A stretch of 64,000 bases of DNA from Strongylocentrotus droebachiensis (Eukaryota > Echinodermata > Echinoidea > Camarodonta > Strongylocentrotidae). Below the pieces are notes generated by a model that saw only the letters and a program-made list of their open reading frames with translations, was not told the DNA's origin and did not search any database. Positions 37,074 through 52,000 of this stretch are shown here, one piece after another. Numbering within the stretch: the stretch's first letter is position 1; each line of letters begins with the position of its first letter. A program made the translations under genes and the position numbers. The stretch spans positions 335,190 through 399,189 of the forward strand of contig JAVYIG010001029.1 in the NCBI GenBank assembly GCA_035222895.1. Direction: 5' to 3'.

Positions 37074-40000
37074 GTAATTTTTAGACAACATTCCGTACTG
37101 CCGTAATGGTCGTTAATTTCCGTACCAATTACGGGAAATCCGTACTAGTTGGCATCTCTGAAACAGGGGTGATAGTGAGCACTGAAAAAAGGGGGGGGGG
37201 GGTTTTCCCCACGACCACCGTCCCCTCGTGAAAAAAAAAAAAGGATCCAGAGACAAAATGGCATCTAAGAACATTCCACCCTTTTGAGTAAGAAAATTGG
37301 GAAGAAAAAAAAAAACCAGGGAAAAAAATAAAGATCGGGTAATTATCAGGCCTGGGTTAATCAATCATCATCGTCAAAGATCAAACAAATGCTAGGTGGC
37401 CATGTTACCTGGTCCGGCATGGTGGCTGCGTGCGGCACTGAGACGGGCATGGGGATCTCATTATGAGGAGCAATCCTAGATTTCTTGGTCTGTAGGCTGT
37501 ACGGCTGGCTGCTGACGTGCAGGGTCAGGAGGTTGGGTGCGTCGAGGACGCCATGGCTGTTCACGTACCTATGAGCGAAGCCCCCGGCAGAGGCTTGTTG
37601 GCCGGTAGTTGCCACCCTGAAAAAGAAAAATACATTTTTTTATGTTCTTTATAGGTTTATATGATGAGGCAGTAGAGTCAGGAAAACTTATTAAAGGTAC
37701 TACATGTCCCATGTCCCATTTGCAGGCCAAAAAAATGAAAATGTTAAATTCCAACGGCATTTGAAAGATAATACTAATTTAGAACTTCCCTAAATAATGT
37801 GGGGCTTGAAAATGTCTTCAAGTGGGAAAATATCGACTATTAGTTATAGTTACAAGCCGATCGCCTGTCTGATTATCAAGATATTTATGATTGGAAACTC
37901 ACCTAACATCAAGATGGGCTTGGTCCTGGACCAGAACGAACAGAGTGTGAGGCATGGTCTTGACCTTGTTGATAAACAGGTCAAACTTGGCCTGGTTCTC
38001 TGCGGCACTATCGCACTGCATCACGTACGGCTCGGCAGACTTCACATCGTTGGTGGTCACCAGACCCAGATCCACAAGAAGGTCTAAAAATGGCGGAAGG
38101 AGGATGGGGGGTTAAATGCATCGTATCACAATGTTAAATCTGAGATGCATAGCCCTACGTGTCATCAGTGACTGTGATAATGTTGAAGCCCTAAAAGAAT
38201 TGCGCTTCAAAATGATCATGAAGTGCCTCAAAAAAGTAAAAAACTATGAGTGACCGGTTTTACCATGCTCATTTTCGGCAATAGACGGTAGTGTTATAAA
38301 AACCTTTAGGAAAACGGATTTTGAAATGCCATTTCCAATCATAAATATCTTGATAATTAGACAGGTGATCAGCTTGTAAAAGTCATGGGGTTCCTAACTG
38401 ACCTAAAGGTTTATATGATTGCAGCATGAGTTAACTCCAGGATTTTGTTTCAGAATCTGAGACAAAGATACCCAATCCCTTTATGAAAATGGAATTATTC
38501 ATACAAAAACTGATTTTTTTTTTTAAATGTTGAATGGGGAAAGGGGTAAACAGAAATTAACCATTCATATAAGGAGCCAGAAGGATCGACATTAAAGCTG
38601 TGTTAAATTAAGAATTAGCATATTTGGCTCCAAAAAAAATGAAATGACAAACATGTTCATAAGGCAAAGTTATTAGCAACACACTTGGACATGTGTCCCT
38701 TTCTTTTTTACTCTCAATAAGGCGCTTCATTAATGTAAATGTTTAATATGAAAGAGTACCCTTTTACACGTTACTCCACTTTCCAGTTCAACAAATTCAT
38801 TGTCATCATCATGATAATTAACATCACCATCATCATCATCATCCTCACCATCACCATCATCATCACAATCATCATCATCATCATAACCACCACCTTCATC
38901 ATCATCATCATCGTCACCATCATCATCATCATCATCACCATCATCATCCTCCTCACCATCATAATAATCATCACCACCATCATCATCGTCATCATTATTA
39001 ATATTATCATTACATCACCATCATCATCAATGCTTATTCATCATCGACTTACTTGACTGAACAAGCCTGGTCAGTGTCTGACTATAGAGGGCCTTGGAGG
39101 GTGGGACGATGATGAGGAGATGGACCTGTATGAACCGGCCCAGGTCCAGGGCCATCTGGTCCGAGTCTGCGATGGTACAGACCTGGGACAGGATCTTCAT
39201 GGCTGCAGTGATCTGGGCCTGGTGAAGGGTAAACATCGGTTCTGGTTGATCTAAAAGAAGAAAGATTAAAGATACAGTCAAACCTGCTTTAGTGGCCACC
39301 TGTCTACAAAGGCCACATTATTTGTTTCCCTTGATAATGGTTTCTCATTGAAACATGTACTAAAGGAACCCGGGACAGGATCTTCATGGCCGCAGTGATT
39401 TGCCTTTCATACCCGTCCACAAAGACCACCTGTCTACAAAGGCAACTTTTCACTGTTTCCCTTGGGCGGTCGCTATAGACAGTTTTGACTGTACTACTGC
39501 TGCCATGAACAGAAAGCCTGTCCAACTGTTTGCACAATACATTAAAAGTGTGAAATATGAAAGGCAAAAAGAAATATGCAAATTTACATAGAATACAGTT
39601 CGTCATTGATTTATTAAAGTTCATGGAAACTTGTCATGTGTTTCAGTCTGGCAAAAGAGAGCAAATAGAAATATGCAATCATACACGAAGTACCAAAGTT
39701 GTTTATGTTTTCTTGTATATGTTTATTTTGTGATGTTATATACTAAAGGATCGATGTGGAAGGGTAAAAAACAGTTTCATTCTACCCAACAAAAAGAATC
39801 AATTTCAAGAAAAGACATCAACATGTACTGTATTATATAAAGAGAAAAAATGCTTTCATTTTCAACAGCCCATGAGGAACAAAGTCCCAGACAAATGCAC
39901 TATAGCTTGGTTGAAACAAAACATGAGCAGCACATAGTGCAAGCTATTGCTCTACATGTTGCTCAGGGGGAGCTAGTTAGTGGAGCACAATCGCTGTTTC

Positions 40001-43000
40001 ACAAAAACAAAATAAATACATGATCTGTGTGTTGTGTACTGTACATTTAAATGCACATGCATCCACTGCACTAGCTCATTGCAAATATGCAAATAAAATG
40101 TAGGACGGGGGTTGTCTGTCGTAAACTTAACAAACATAAAGCCTTCTCTATTGCCTTCGGATTGAACAAAAAATGTTTATCAAATAGCACCCATTATGAA
40201 TATTTTCCTTTATATTGTCCAACATAAGTCTTTAGAAAATTTATGAAATATTTCTTGTAAACTTCCTCAAATTGCTGTTTTAAATCAACTGTCTGGAAAC
40301 ACAACGTCTGGGTATACTTATTTATTTATTCCGTTTTATTTCAATAGGGTAGCCCCGTCAGTAATCAAAGTACTGTTTTACAGGGGGCCCTGTAAACAAA
40401 TGCTACATAACAATATGAAGATAAAAACTACGTGAACAATAGTATGAACATCATCGAAAACATCAGTACATAGTAACATATAACAGAAAATAAGTAAAGA
40501 AAAAGAGTGAATAATAAACAAAGCCAATAGACTGCCACTAACCTTTAGAAATGACGATCATATCCTTGGCAACAGTTTCTGGTGTCTTCTGTAGAATGTC
40601 TCCATCGAATGGAATGAACACCTCTCCTCCGAGACTGGCCGAGAAGCTCTCCAGGAGAGCATCAATGTCATGTCCAGCTAAAACGGAAAGAGCGAGAGCA
40701 AGAAAATAATTTGTGTTAAAGGAAGTGTATCATGGGAAATACTGGTTAACGCCGTCTACGTCTTCTTTTTGGACAACTGCACGTAAACGAATGGATTAAC
40801 TGGGTCAGTACGCGCTGGCGAAACGGACCAAAGTTCTCCTCACGCTTCGGTTTCGCATATGTTGCACCTACGTGAATGCTGCGGTCACATCGTCCGTAGT
40901 CGTATTTTACCTGCTTGGCCCCGGGTAGGGCCACGGGAAAGACACATGGTCTCGTCATGACCTATCCCTTTAATATTCTATATACAGTCAGGTGTCTTGA
41001 CAATAAATGATTTACTGGTACTGTTGGTCCAAATGAAGTAATTTGTCCTTACAGCATCACTTAATAGAACACTGAGTACTGTTAGTAGAGGTGTCGTTGT
41101 CTAGCGGATACATCACTGGACTTTTGAACACGTTGTTCACGGTCCGAGTCCCACCACGACAATAATGTCCTTTGGCAAGACACTAATCTACATCTCTCTC
41201 GCTTAATCTTGCCCGTGATGATCTCATAAATTCTAAGGATTTGTGGGCCTCATTGTAAGCTTGAACAGCCAACTTCAGTTCAAAATCTGTGATTGACCAG
41301 ACTAACTGTCAAGGGTGAACCGATGACTTGCCTGGATTATTCTTGAAGAAGTGGCTATCCAGGAGCTCCATCATGCCCGCGATGATCACATAAATTCTTA
41401 AGTATTTTTGGGCCTTATTGTAAGCTTGAATAACAAACTTCAGTTCAAAATCTGTGATTGACCAGACTACCCGGTTATTGGTCAAGCCTCAAGGGGGAAC
41501 CGATGACTTACCTGGACTGTTCTTGAAGAAGTGGCTATCGAGGAGCTGCATCTTGCCCGTGATGATCTCATAACTGATCTCCTTGAACGTCTCTGCGGTT
41601 GAGAGCTTTGACTCTGTGATTGCACGCACCTGGTTGCTACCTGATTAACACAAACACAAAAACAAACAGGTGGGAATACACTATACGCTCTTTGCATATG
41701 TTGTGATATTGGTGGTGATATAAAAACACAAACTTTTGCAACATGAAACTTTAATTGTCAACATTAAAAAATGATCCTTTGTGAAATGTTGTGATCTTGA
41801 GATCACTTGTTGACCATACATTGTGAGACAAACGAATATAACTAACGATATTATTTTCGATTAAGTTTTGTTAAATTGCAAAATACAGCATGTCAGCTAG
41901 AATATGTCAGTCATAACAGAAATATTTGGATTGCACCTAGTAAATAAAGATTGTGGGTTTGATCTTGTAACTGAAAAAACAAGTCAGAAAAAATCTTGGA
42001 ACCAGCGAAATTTGCCATCTATTGCTTGTTTTTCAATTACAAGATTGAGCATGCGATCTTTATTTACTGGGTGCAAGCCAAAAACATCTTTACAAATTGA
42101 AATTACTCCCAGGAGGCCTATCATTCAAAGCTACATGTATCGTCCTAATGGTGGACTGGTGACAAATAATAAGTCAGAATTAGTCACAAGAGCCGAGGTA
42201 TTTGTTTCCAGTTCATCATGACTGGCCACGGTGGTAAGAGTTGCTGCCAAGAAAGCAGTAGATGGCAGGTTCGAATCCTGCTGGTCCCAAACAAATTCTG
42301 ACTTGTTTTTCTATACCTTGTAGATCCTTCAGGGTGATAGCTAGAGAGTACTAAAAATAAATAGGTGTCTTTTTTTTCCCTCAACCCCACCCCCCTTGAG
42401 TATAAAAAAATAAGAGGTTTCGGGGGGGAAAAATAGGTAAGAATAGAGAAAATAAGGGAAGACTCTTAAAGTCAGGATAAAATTGGGGGGGAAAAATATC
42501 AGGAAAAAAAAATTGGGTCTGATGTAGCTGATAAATAAGTCAGAATTAGTCACGAGAGCTGAGGTATTTGTTTCCAGTTCATAACCACTGCCAATGGTGG
42601 TAGAGTTGCTGCCAAAAAAGCAGTAGACGGCAGGTTCAAATCTTGCTAGTTCCAAACAAAATTCTGACTTGTTTTTCTTTAGCTACCGGTAGTAGATCCT
42701 TACCTACTACAGCTACGCAGAACTCTGTTCCTCGTTGTCTGGACACGTGAATGACCACTACGTATTTGGGGCGAACTGCCTCCTTTGACATGGTGGCAAG
42801 CCATTTCAGCATATCACTCAAACCCTCTGCAATGGAAGTCTGTATAAAGAGATGTAGTGCTATTATACAAATGATGCATGCGCATGAGTTCATTATACGA
42901 TCTATCCGCACTCGAGTTGAGGCTGTGTGTATCTATTGCACGAAGCTGTTAAGCCGTTAGGCTGAGTGCGATAGATACACACAGCATCAACGAAGGCGGA

Positions 43001-46000
43001 TAGATCGTCTAATGAAGGAATGAAAACGTGCATCATTCGTTTTATACAACGAAACTACTAGATTCTTGTTATTTGATGTAAAAAAGAATTCATTCAAGAT
43101 TGTTTCGTGACATTAAAATACGGCTGACAAATAAATCTCAAGTTTAAAAAGGCTAAATTTAGTGCGCACACAAAGATATAGTAAGCGCACTTACCTCTAT
43201 ATCCATTTACGCATAGTGCACAAAAAGGCTCATGCACACACGGTATTAAGCGCTCTACCCTCTACGCGCACTACTGGACATCATGTATATGCACTAAAAA
43301 AGCGTGCAATAGTCTCAGTAAATTATGAATCACACGTGACCGCGCATGACCAATCATTTGATTAGGATCTGGGAGTGAGCTGTATTCATATACCTTACCA
43401 CGTTTTTAGTTTGTTTAATATATTTGAAAATTTGATTTGTCCTGACCTATCTTTCTTAAGAATGTGATATATTAAAGCTCACATCTATCAGTATTCAACA
43501 AAAGCCCTATTTCAACCAGTCCACCTTTTATTCTTGAGTTACGAAAAACATAAGTTTATCCTCACCTGCGCAATCAGGATTTTGACACGCCCGTTGGAGG
43601 AGGCCACGGCCAGTTTGGCCAGCAGAGGGAGCTGTGCAGGAGCGACGGTCGTAAACTGGGGAATGTTATGTTGGCCCGGGTGGTCCTTGATAGAGGTATC
43701 CTGTCTCGCCCGTAGCATCGCAGCATCAAGCTCTCCCTTCGTGGGTGCCTCGTCCCCTGGTAGAACAACAAAGAATAATCAAAATATTCAGTCTTTTTAT
43801 AGGCATCATTTAAAGATAAAGACCAGTTATGGTCATGCGATCAGAAAAGGTTGATCAGCTAGCATATAAGTATTGTTGTGTACTGCAAGGTTCTGGAATC
43901 ATCAAAATGATAAGAAATTAGGCCCAGTCTTCGTAAAGTTACAAGCACTGTATACAGAAAGATGTATATGGGACTAGGCACATGTGCGCAACACGTGCGA
44001 TCTCTCACATACCAATATATTAAACTAATTTACCAAATATATCAATTAGTAGGCAGTTTCCCGGCAAAATTGTTATCATCATGTATTAGTCAAAACATAT
44101 TCTTTCACATGATTGGTAATTAGATCTTCCATTTCACTTTTTGAAATTGGGGCGTTTCCAATACTGGTCTTTACCTTTTACAATGTTAAATATGAGATGC
44201 CTGGCCTTACATGTTATCAGTGTCTGTGATATGGTGTAATATTGAAGTGTTAAAAAAACAATTAGGAAAACTGAAATTTGATTTCTATTTCCAACCATAA
44301 ATATCTTGATAATCAGACAAGCGATCGGGCTTGTAAAAGTCATGAGCATGAGCTGAATCCAGGATTTTGTTTCAGAATCTGAGACATAGTTACCCGATCC
44401 CTTTAAAAAGGCTTTACAAAATACTTGAATACTTGAATTACAAGATGTTACCTGTATCATTTACACACACTGTAGCATGGTTGATGGGAAAGAATTTCTA
44501 GAGATTTGGCTAGGAGGGATTAGACCATCCAGGGTGGTAACTGACAGGTGGCTATCTCATCAACTCAGCTCTCAATTAACATAAGAAAAAGAGGATCATG
44601 GAAGACCAATGGTCACCAATTAGGCATTGTTTTCTATATAGAGGGAGCATGTATTGCTACAAGTAGTACAGTGGGGCTTTAAGATTGATTTTGGCAAAAA
44701 AGTGATAGCAGAGAGACTCACCGAGCTGGACAATGTACTGGATCATGACCAGAGCCATGGTCTCAAAGTTCATACTCTGGACCCCAACCAGCCCCAGACT
44801 CTCGGCCAGGTGTGGGGAGATGTGCTGCCTCGGCTTGAGGCTGTCTCTGAACTGCACGCTGACCAGGATATCCATCATGTTGCCGTGGAACACCGGGAGG
44901 TTGCCGCTGCAGTCCAGGACGATGATCTTGGTGCCGCAGGCCTCGGCCAGGCCCGGCGGCACGAAGGTGCAGTCCTGCACCGCGGCCTGGACGGGCGGGG
45001 GCACGAAGTTGGGCGGGTGCATGAGGGCGGGTGGGGGCAGGGTGGGAATGGAGGCCCGCTTGAGGTGGTGGGTGGGGCGCGATTGTTCTGCAGAAACCGA
45101 AAATGGAAAGTGAAAAAATGAAATAATATAGACGGACACGGCTTAACTCACTATGACTTTAAGCAACTTTGTCTTTCAAATCATATATGCACCCTAAATA
45201 TAATCATTGCAAATATGTTTCTATGCAACCCACGTATCGAGGCAAATCTATTTTGTGATCAATAACGGAGAAATTGAAAGTTGGTGGGGAACTCGCAAGA
45301 TACGTAACAGAGTTGCCAATCTGTGTTCAAATCTTTTTAAACAGAATTTCCTCAAACTATCACTGACCTGATTTTTGTTTAATGCTTCTTAAAACCGACT
45401 TAATATCAGGGTGGAGTTCCCCTTTCAAAGCTATTTTATTAGCATTTCAAACCAGATGCTATTCCTCTAATACTTGAAAGCTCTTCAACAACGGTATATT
45501 ACCTTGCCCAGGACGTAGCTTCTCATCGTCCATGCTGTGAAACCGTCGCCTCTTCTTCAGAGGTTGCTGAGCCGTGCTTGGAGACTCCGACTCCCCCGGC
45601 CGGGGGTGGGCGTCGCCAGAAGACGGGGACGAGGCCTGCATCCTTCCGGACCCGCTGTGAGGATCCAGCCCCCCTTCTCCTCCAGCCTGGCCTGGTGAGC
45701 TGGTGTGGCAAGCGACGGCGCTGTTACCATAGTGATTGATGTTGGCCGATGGGGATGTTCGGGGTTGGGGAGAGTCTTGGCTACCGGGGGTGAGAGTGCT
45801 TGGTCGGCTTACGATCACTGTGGCAGAAAAGAGCAAACAAGTACAGGTATGAAGGAAATACTGGTCTGTGTACAATTGAACCTGTTTATTAAGGCCACCA
45901 AATGGAAAAAGAAAAGGGGGGGAGAAATATGTTCACATCATCTTTAGGCTTCTTGATTAACGTCTCAGGAACAGAAATTTTGACAAAGGTTTTAGTTGCT

Positions 46001-49000
46001 AAAATAAATAATAATAGTCACATTTGCTCAGCCCTTAATATTACGTTTCTATAAAGCACTTTACATATTTATCGATAAATTGAGTTCAATTGCTAATCCA
46101 CACATGATAGTGCACACACTCCCCTCCTGGGGAGTATTCCTGCCAGGCGCCATTTTGGAAGCGCACCCATGCCAATCCAATAATAAAGAGAACCATTTAC
46201 TTTAGCAATCTAGATGTATGGATTGAAGTGTCTTGCCTCTTGACCTTCATTTACTCAACACAGTAAGTTTTAATGCAGCATCATCTGTTTTCTTTGAAGT
46301 GATATAGTGAGTTGTGTCTTCACAGGACTTCACTAGACCTGAATATGATTATCACTCAAACAAAGTGAGGAAATTTAGTGTACCTGATGTTTGCCCTGCC
46401 ATACTTGGTGAAAGAGCCCCATGGTAGACAGATGTGGATGAATAGTTGGTCTTTCTGCATTCTGGGAGGGTTATAGATAAAAACAAAGAATTACATTTAA
46501 TTGTTGAATTTTTTAAACAGGTTACAATACACGTCTACATATCAGGACATAAATAACATAGCCTCAATTAATTTCCTACTAATGAGTGTTTCATAAATTT
46601 ATTAGGTTTATTAAATCAAACAAATATAGTCTAGACCATTATGCCATGGGCATAACGATTTCTTACAGTCCAAGAACTGTTAGGAATATGTTTTTGATAG
46701 TAAAGCATGAACAGTATTAATTTCTATAGAGAATTGTTACATGCATATTATAGGTTAAAGGGATAGGGTAACTTTGTCTCAGATTCTGAAACAAGATCCT
46801 GGATTTGGCTCATGCTACAATGATAATTATAAACCTTTAGGTCAGTCAGGAATCCCATGACTTTTACAAGCTGATCGCCTGTCTGATTATCAAGATATTT
46901 ATGATTGGAAATCGAAATCAAACTTTGCGATTTCCTAACGGTTTTCATAACACTACAGTCTATTGGGGAAAATGTGTATGGTAAAACTGGTCACTCAAAA
47001 TTTTTACTTTTTTGAGGCACTTCATTAACATATTGAAGCGCATGTAGGGCCATGCATCTCAGATTTATCATTGTTAAATGATGCACATAAACAAAATTGT
47101 ATTCATTATTATCTTTACCTTTCCAGGGTATGTTAGGCCCCCTGACCAGGTGGCCCTGTTTGTTGCGCACGATGTAATACTTGAGATGCTTCTGCTTCTT
47201 GGCTTGGGTTGTGAGCTTGAGATTGATGTGATGAGAGAACTCTGTGAAGTACCGGAATCCCTTCTCTCCGCATCCCACACAGTTACCACTGAAACCTGGG
47301 GTTCAAAGAAGGTTGAGGGGTTAAAAATGTCAATGAAACAAAATAAGCAGTACCATCATCACCAGAAAGAAGAGCGGCCGCACCATCATCACCATAATCA
47401 TAATTAACATTATCATTATTATCATCATAATCACTATAATCACCACCATCATCACCACCGCCACCACCACCATCACTGACATAATCACCCTTCGTTTTGA
47501 ATGTTTTAAACAGACAAAAGGCATTATATTAATGCTGTGAATCATTATCATCATTACCATAATTAAAATCACCACCACCACCACCACCACCACCACCACC
47601 ACCACCACCACCACCACCACCACCACCACCACCACCACCACCACCACCACCACCACCACCACCACCACCACCACCACCACCACCACCACCACCACCACCA
47701 CCACCACCACCACCACCACCACCACCACCACCACCACCACCACCACCACCACCACCACCACCACCACCATCATCATCACCACTACCATCATCATCATCAT
47801 CTTCACCACCATATACATCCTCCTCTAATCATCATCACCATCACCATCACCATCACCACCACCATCACCACCACCATCATCATCATCACCACCACCACCA
47901 TAATCTTCCTCCTCCCGATCATCATCATCATCATCATCATTTGTTCACTCACCTAGGAGAGCAAGATTGGTGTTGGGGTCTGGGAGGAACCTGGCATCCA
48001 CCGCTGCAACCAGGATGTTCTCTGGGAGGTAAGGTGACTTGGTGCCTACCAGAACAAAACCCTTGGGTACCTCTATCTGTTTGTCACTAAGCTCTGTCAG
48101 ACGGATGTCAGATCCTGCCTGGCAAAAACCTGTTAGAGAAAATTTATTTTTAGTTTTAATTTGAACTGGCATTGAAAAGGTATTTGGGTGTGAAACCAAG
48201 CTGCTTTACTGGACCTTTTTTTATCCTTGGTCCAAGCTGAGTGAATTAAGCCTTTGCAGCATATCCCAAAGGGTGGTTTTGGGAGGACCAAAGACATTTA
48301 ACAGTTTGGTTGGATGTATGCACTGACAAATTTATCATGCTTGTCAGATTCCTTGTCAGGGGGAATTTACCCCTGGTTCTGGTTTTCTCAGCTCCTCCTT
48401 CAACTCGCTATTGATCTGCACCAAATGTGTTAAGCACTGGCAAGAACCCTGATTGCCAATAAAGAACAATGTGAATATACATACATACGTATATGGGTAA
48501 AAAAGAATAGCAATAAAATCAGGGTAGAAAAGGTGGGATGTCCTTAAAGATAAAGTTTCTGGTAAAAAAATTAAAGAAAGAATTTTCACATGATCAAATG
48601 AAACTTACACTGAATGTTCAAGATTACAAATAAATGTCATTTGCCAAACAATTTTGGTAGAAAATGTATACTGGCTGAGAAATGATCATAGAAAGATTAG
48701 GAAATCAAGGTTAGTAGCCCCGACACCATTTGTGTAGTCCCATATACATTTATCTGTGTACAGTGCTTGTTACAATTATGTCACCTTTATTTTTAAAAGC
48801 GAAATATTTGTGGACAGGGACCCAGTAATTTCAGTCTGTTTAAAAAGTGGACAAAAGGAAGGAAGCCTATTTTTCAAGCCACGTACCAACTTCTTGACAG
48901 CCTCTAAGAGTAAGCGCTCCGTACAAGAAGCTGGAGTTCTCAATCTCCTCCCGTCTGTACACGCTCTCATCCTTCATGAGTCGCGGTGATGTCGTCCGAG

Positions 49001-52000
49001 AGGAGGAAGCGGAGCCGGGCGCCGTGGAAACGGTGGGCGGGATGCTGGACTGTGAGATGCGGGCCTCTTGGGCGGGTCTGGAGGAGGAGGATGGGGGCTG
49101 CTGGATGAGAGGGGGTGGAGGGTGGGCGGGATACTGGCCTGGTATGATGAATCTGGATACACAGAAGTCAGAGAGAGAGAGAAAAAAAATATTGAAAATA
49201 TCATGAATCGTTGGTTACAAACACATCTTTGTACAGATATCATTTCCATATGATAAGAAGAGCAATGGGTTTTAACCTGTAATCCTTCATACATTTACGT
49301 GTATACTCATGACAGTTTTCTTTCAACTCATTGTGTATTTAACCATTGCCTAATATGATCATGACAGAGAATCATGCAGAGAAATCGAAAGAGGTGGAAG
49401 GAAGAATACATTAAGAAATATATATATATATATATATGTTTGAAAGAATAACAATTTTATAGCAATGCCATTAATGCTCTTTTGAATTCTACTGGGTAGC
49501 CATGTCACACATGGGTGGACATAAGCAATGCATATAAAATGCCTTGTATAAGATCAGGGACCTGTTTCACAAAGCCTTTTTTCAATGACAAATGACTAAA
49601 TTCAGTGACAAATCTGCTGATAACCAATCAGAAGCAAGGATTTCAGTAGCTTATAACAAAAAATGTCATTTGTCACTGATGACAAGCTTTGTGAAACACT
49701 CCCCTCCCCCAAACTCTTACCTTTGGGCTGGAAGATAAGGGGATAGCGGTAGCCTTGGTGATGGGAGCATGACTGTCGGGATACCAGGCTGGGAAGGATG
49801 AACCACCGATGGGTGCAACCCTAGGGGGCTAGGTAAGGGGGTCTTCGGGTGGGGTGTGGCGTAGGAGGAAATGCTCCCACTGGTCCTTGGTTCCAGGGGG
49901 GTCTTTGGAGAGGGGGCGGTGGAAGAAGTGGAGGGCATCGTTTCCTTGCTGTTGTTGTTCTCGGTGGCAACGGATGAGACGGATTCCTTCCTCCGCTTGT
50001 GCTCCGAGGAGCTCCCGTGGGGTTCAATGTCTCGCACATTTGGCTTGATATCTTGGGGAAAAAGACAAAAAAACACAAATGAAAAAATTTTGAATATTTT
50101 TTAAATGCATATTTTTCATTAACTACTTTTACTTTTGATGTTTACTTCGATGTTGAGGCATTAATAAATCCTTATTTGCCCCTCCAGGCAATGCTAACTC
50201 TCTGGTTTGGACTGTACTTAAGGGGGTGGCTGAGTGTACCAACATTTCCAAAGGATGGATTTGAACTGGTTTACACTTGTTGCACTGATTGAGTGTGGTA
50301 AGGAATTTTGACAAAGCACAGATTTACACTTTGGCTACCTTACTTTCATACTGTGGCCTCTGGTTTTAGAGGCAACGTAGTCATGAACATGTACATATGT
50401 CCATGGACAGTGTGCATTTAGGCAAATAGGCAAAAGGAATAAATAACGCCTGGCTTCTAAGCTATTTAAACTACAGAGTAACCTGTATACAAAGATCACC
50501 CAGGTAAGCAAAGACATGTCTTTATAAGCAGGTTTTCTTTATGTGCAGGTTACTTTTGCACTGGTTTCAATACGAAACACTTTTCATGGGGAAAAATCTA
50601 GTTCGATCTACAGGTGGTCACTATATTAAGGGGATTTCCCCTACAATTTCTTTTCATTTTTGTATAAACTCTGATTATATTTGTACAAAATAGCATTTCA
50701 AAAGGGTTGGTAGATCCTACAGATGAAGAGAACGACATGACCATTCCTTAAATAAAATGTGATGATTATTCATTAAGTGCCAAGGAAGGCAAATCCTCCC
50801 CTACAATGAATTTCTACTCGGAATTTAAACTTCCTTCCTTTAAGTGAATCAGAATAGGTACAAACCTACAAGTAGTAAAGTTTACAAACAGTTAAAGGTA
50901 TTACAAAGTTTTGGTATGGGGTCATGAATTTGGTTAAAATGAACATATTGGAAGCATATGCGGTCCTACAATATTCAATGAAAGTTGTCGCGGTTGAAAT
51001 CGAGTCTTAAGTTATGAAATTGTAAATAATAAACTCTTTATGTTGTATAGCTCCCTCTCAAGTTCAAGATATCAATTAAGCCATAAAACGATGTTTCTTG
51101 ATTTAAATCGACCGATTAGCTATTCCCGTTCGGAAGTTAAGTATCACAACTACATATTCTGAAATTTTCATGGTCGCAGCTACCATTGTACGGCCGTAGG
51201 CGCTATTAGAAATTTATCAAAATTTACCGGGAGCACCGGTAAATGTTTATATTCAATTTTTCTCGAAAGCAGATGTGTTTTAGGGGCTAATTTTTGTAGT
51301 GCTTATAATACATCCACAGGGGCATCCAAATATATCAAAATTGTAAAGAATCACTATCCACTCAATTTTCATAATTTCCCAAAACTTTGTATTACCTTTA
51401 AGTTATTTCGTGCCAAAGTCACATGTACAATGAAAAGAAAAAAAGTACACATGTTAATTATTTTTTTTGGAGAGTAACATTTGTTTGAACAACACCTACT
51501 GAGAGACTTTTGAAATTGATATTTCTCTTGGGTAATCCCTACGTATTAGTTGTTCTTGTTCTTCTCTTTCTTTCTTTCTTTTGTTGTTTAAATTATCATA
51601 ATAATAATAATATTTTTGTATGCTTGCATTGTCTATTTTTTTATTGTTTGATGTAGAGTTCCTGGATATTAAATAAATGACTGAATAAGTAGATAAATAC
51701 ATAACTAAATAAATAAAACAATAAATAAATCATGATTAAATATTTGGTTGAACTTTGTTTAACTTGTATACTATGACTTGGGTTATTTTCCTAACGTACA
51801 TGTACATGTATATGTAAAATAAATTGCATAGTCATGATATATATATTTTGCAATGGATAATAATATTTGCATTGTTCTCATAAATATCTTTCCATATTAT
51901 GAATATGTTTTACAGTTGCATTGAAGGATTTTTTTTTAAATGGAAAATCAATTCGTTTTTACAATAATTGTCCATTAACTTGATGGCACATGTCTTTGTG

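Noticed and set aside
41512..41626. Alternative acceptor gcaaccag for GREB1 exon 11
   Set aside because: It would break the phase with exon 10; the acceptor at 41641 restores [11 protein letters not shown] in frame.
47330..47818. 162-codon Val/Met-rich frame
   Set aside because: Translation of (CAC/CAT)n triplets.
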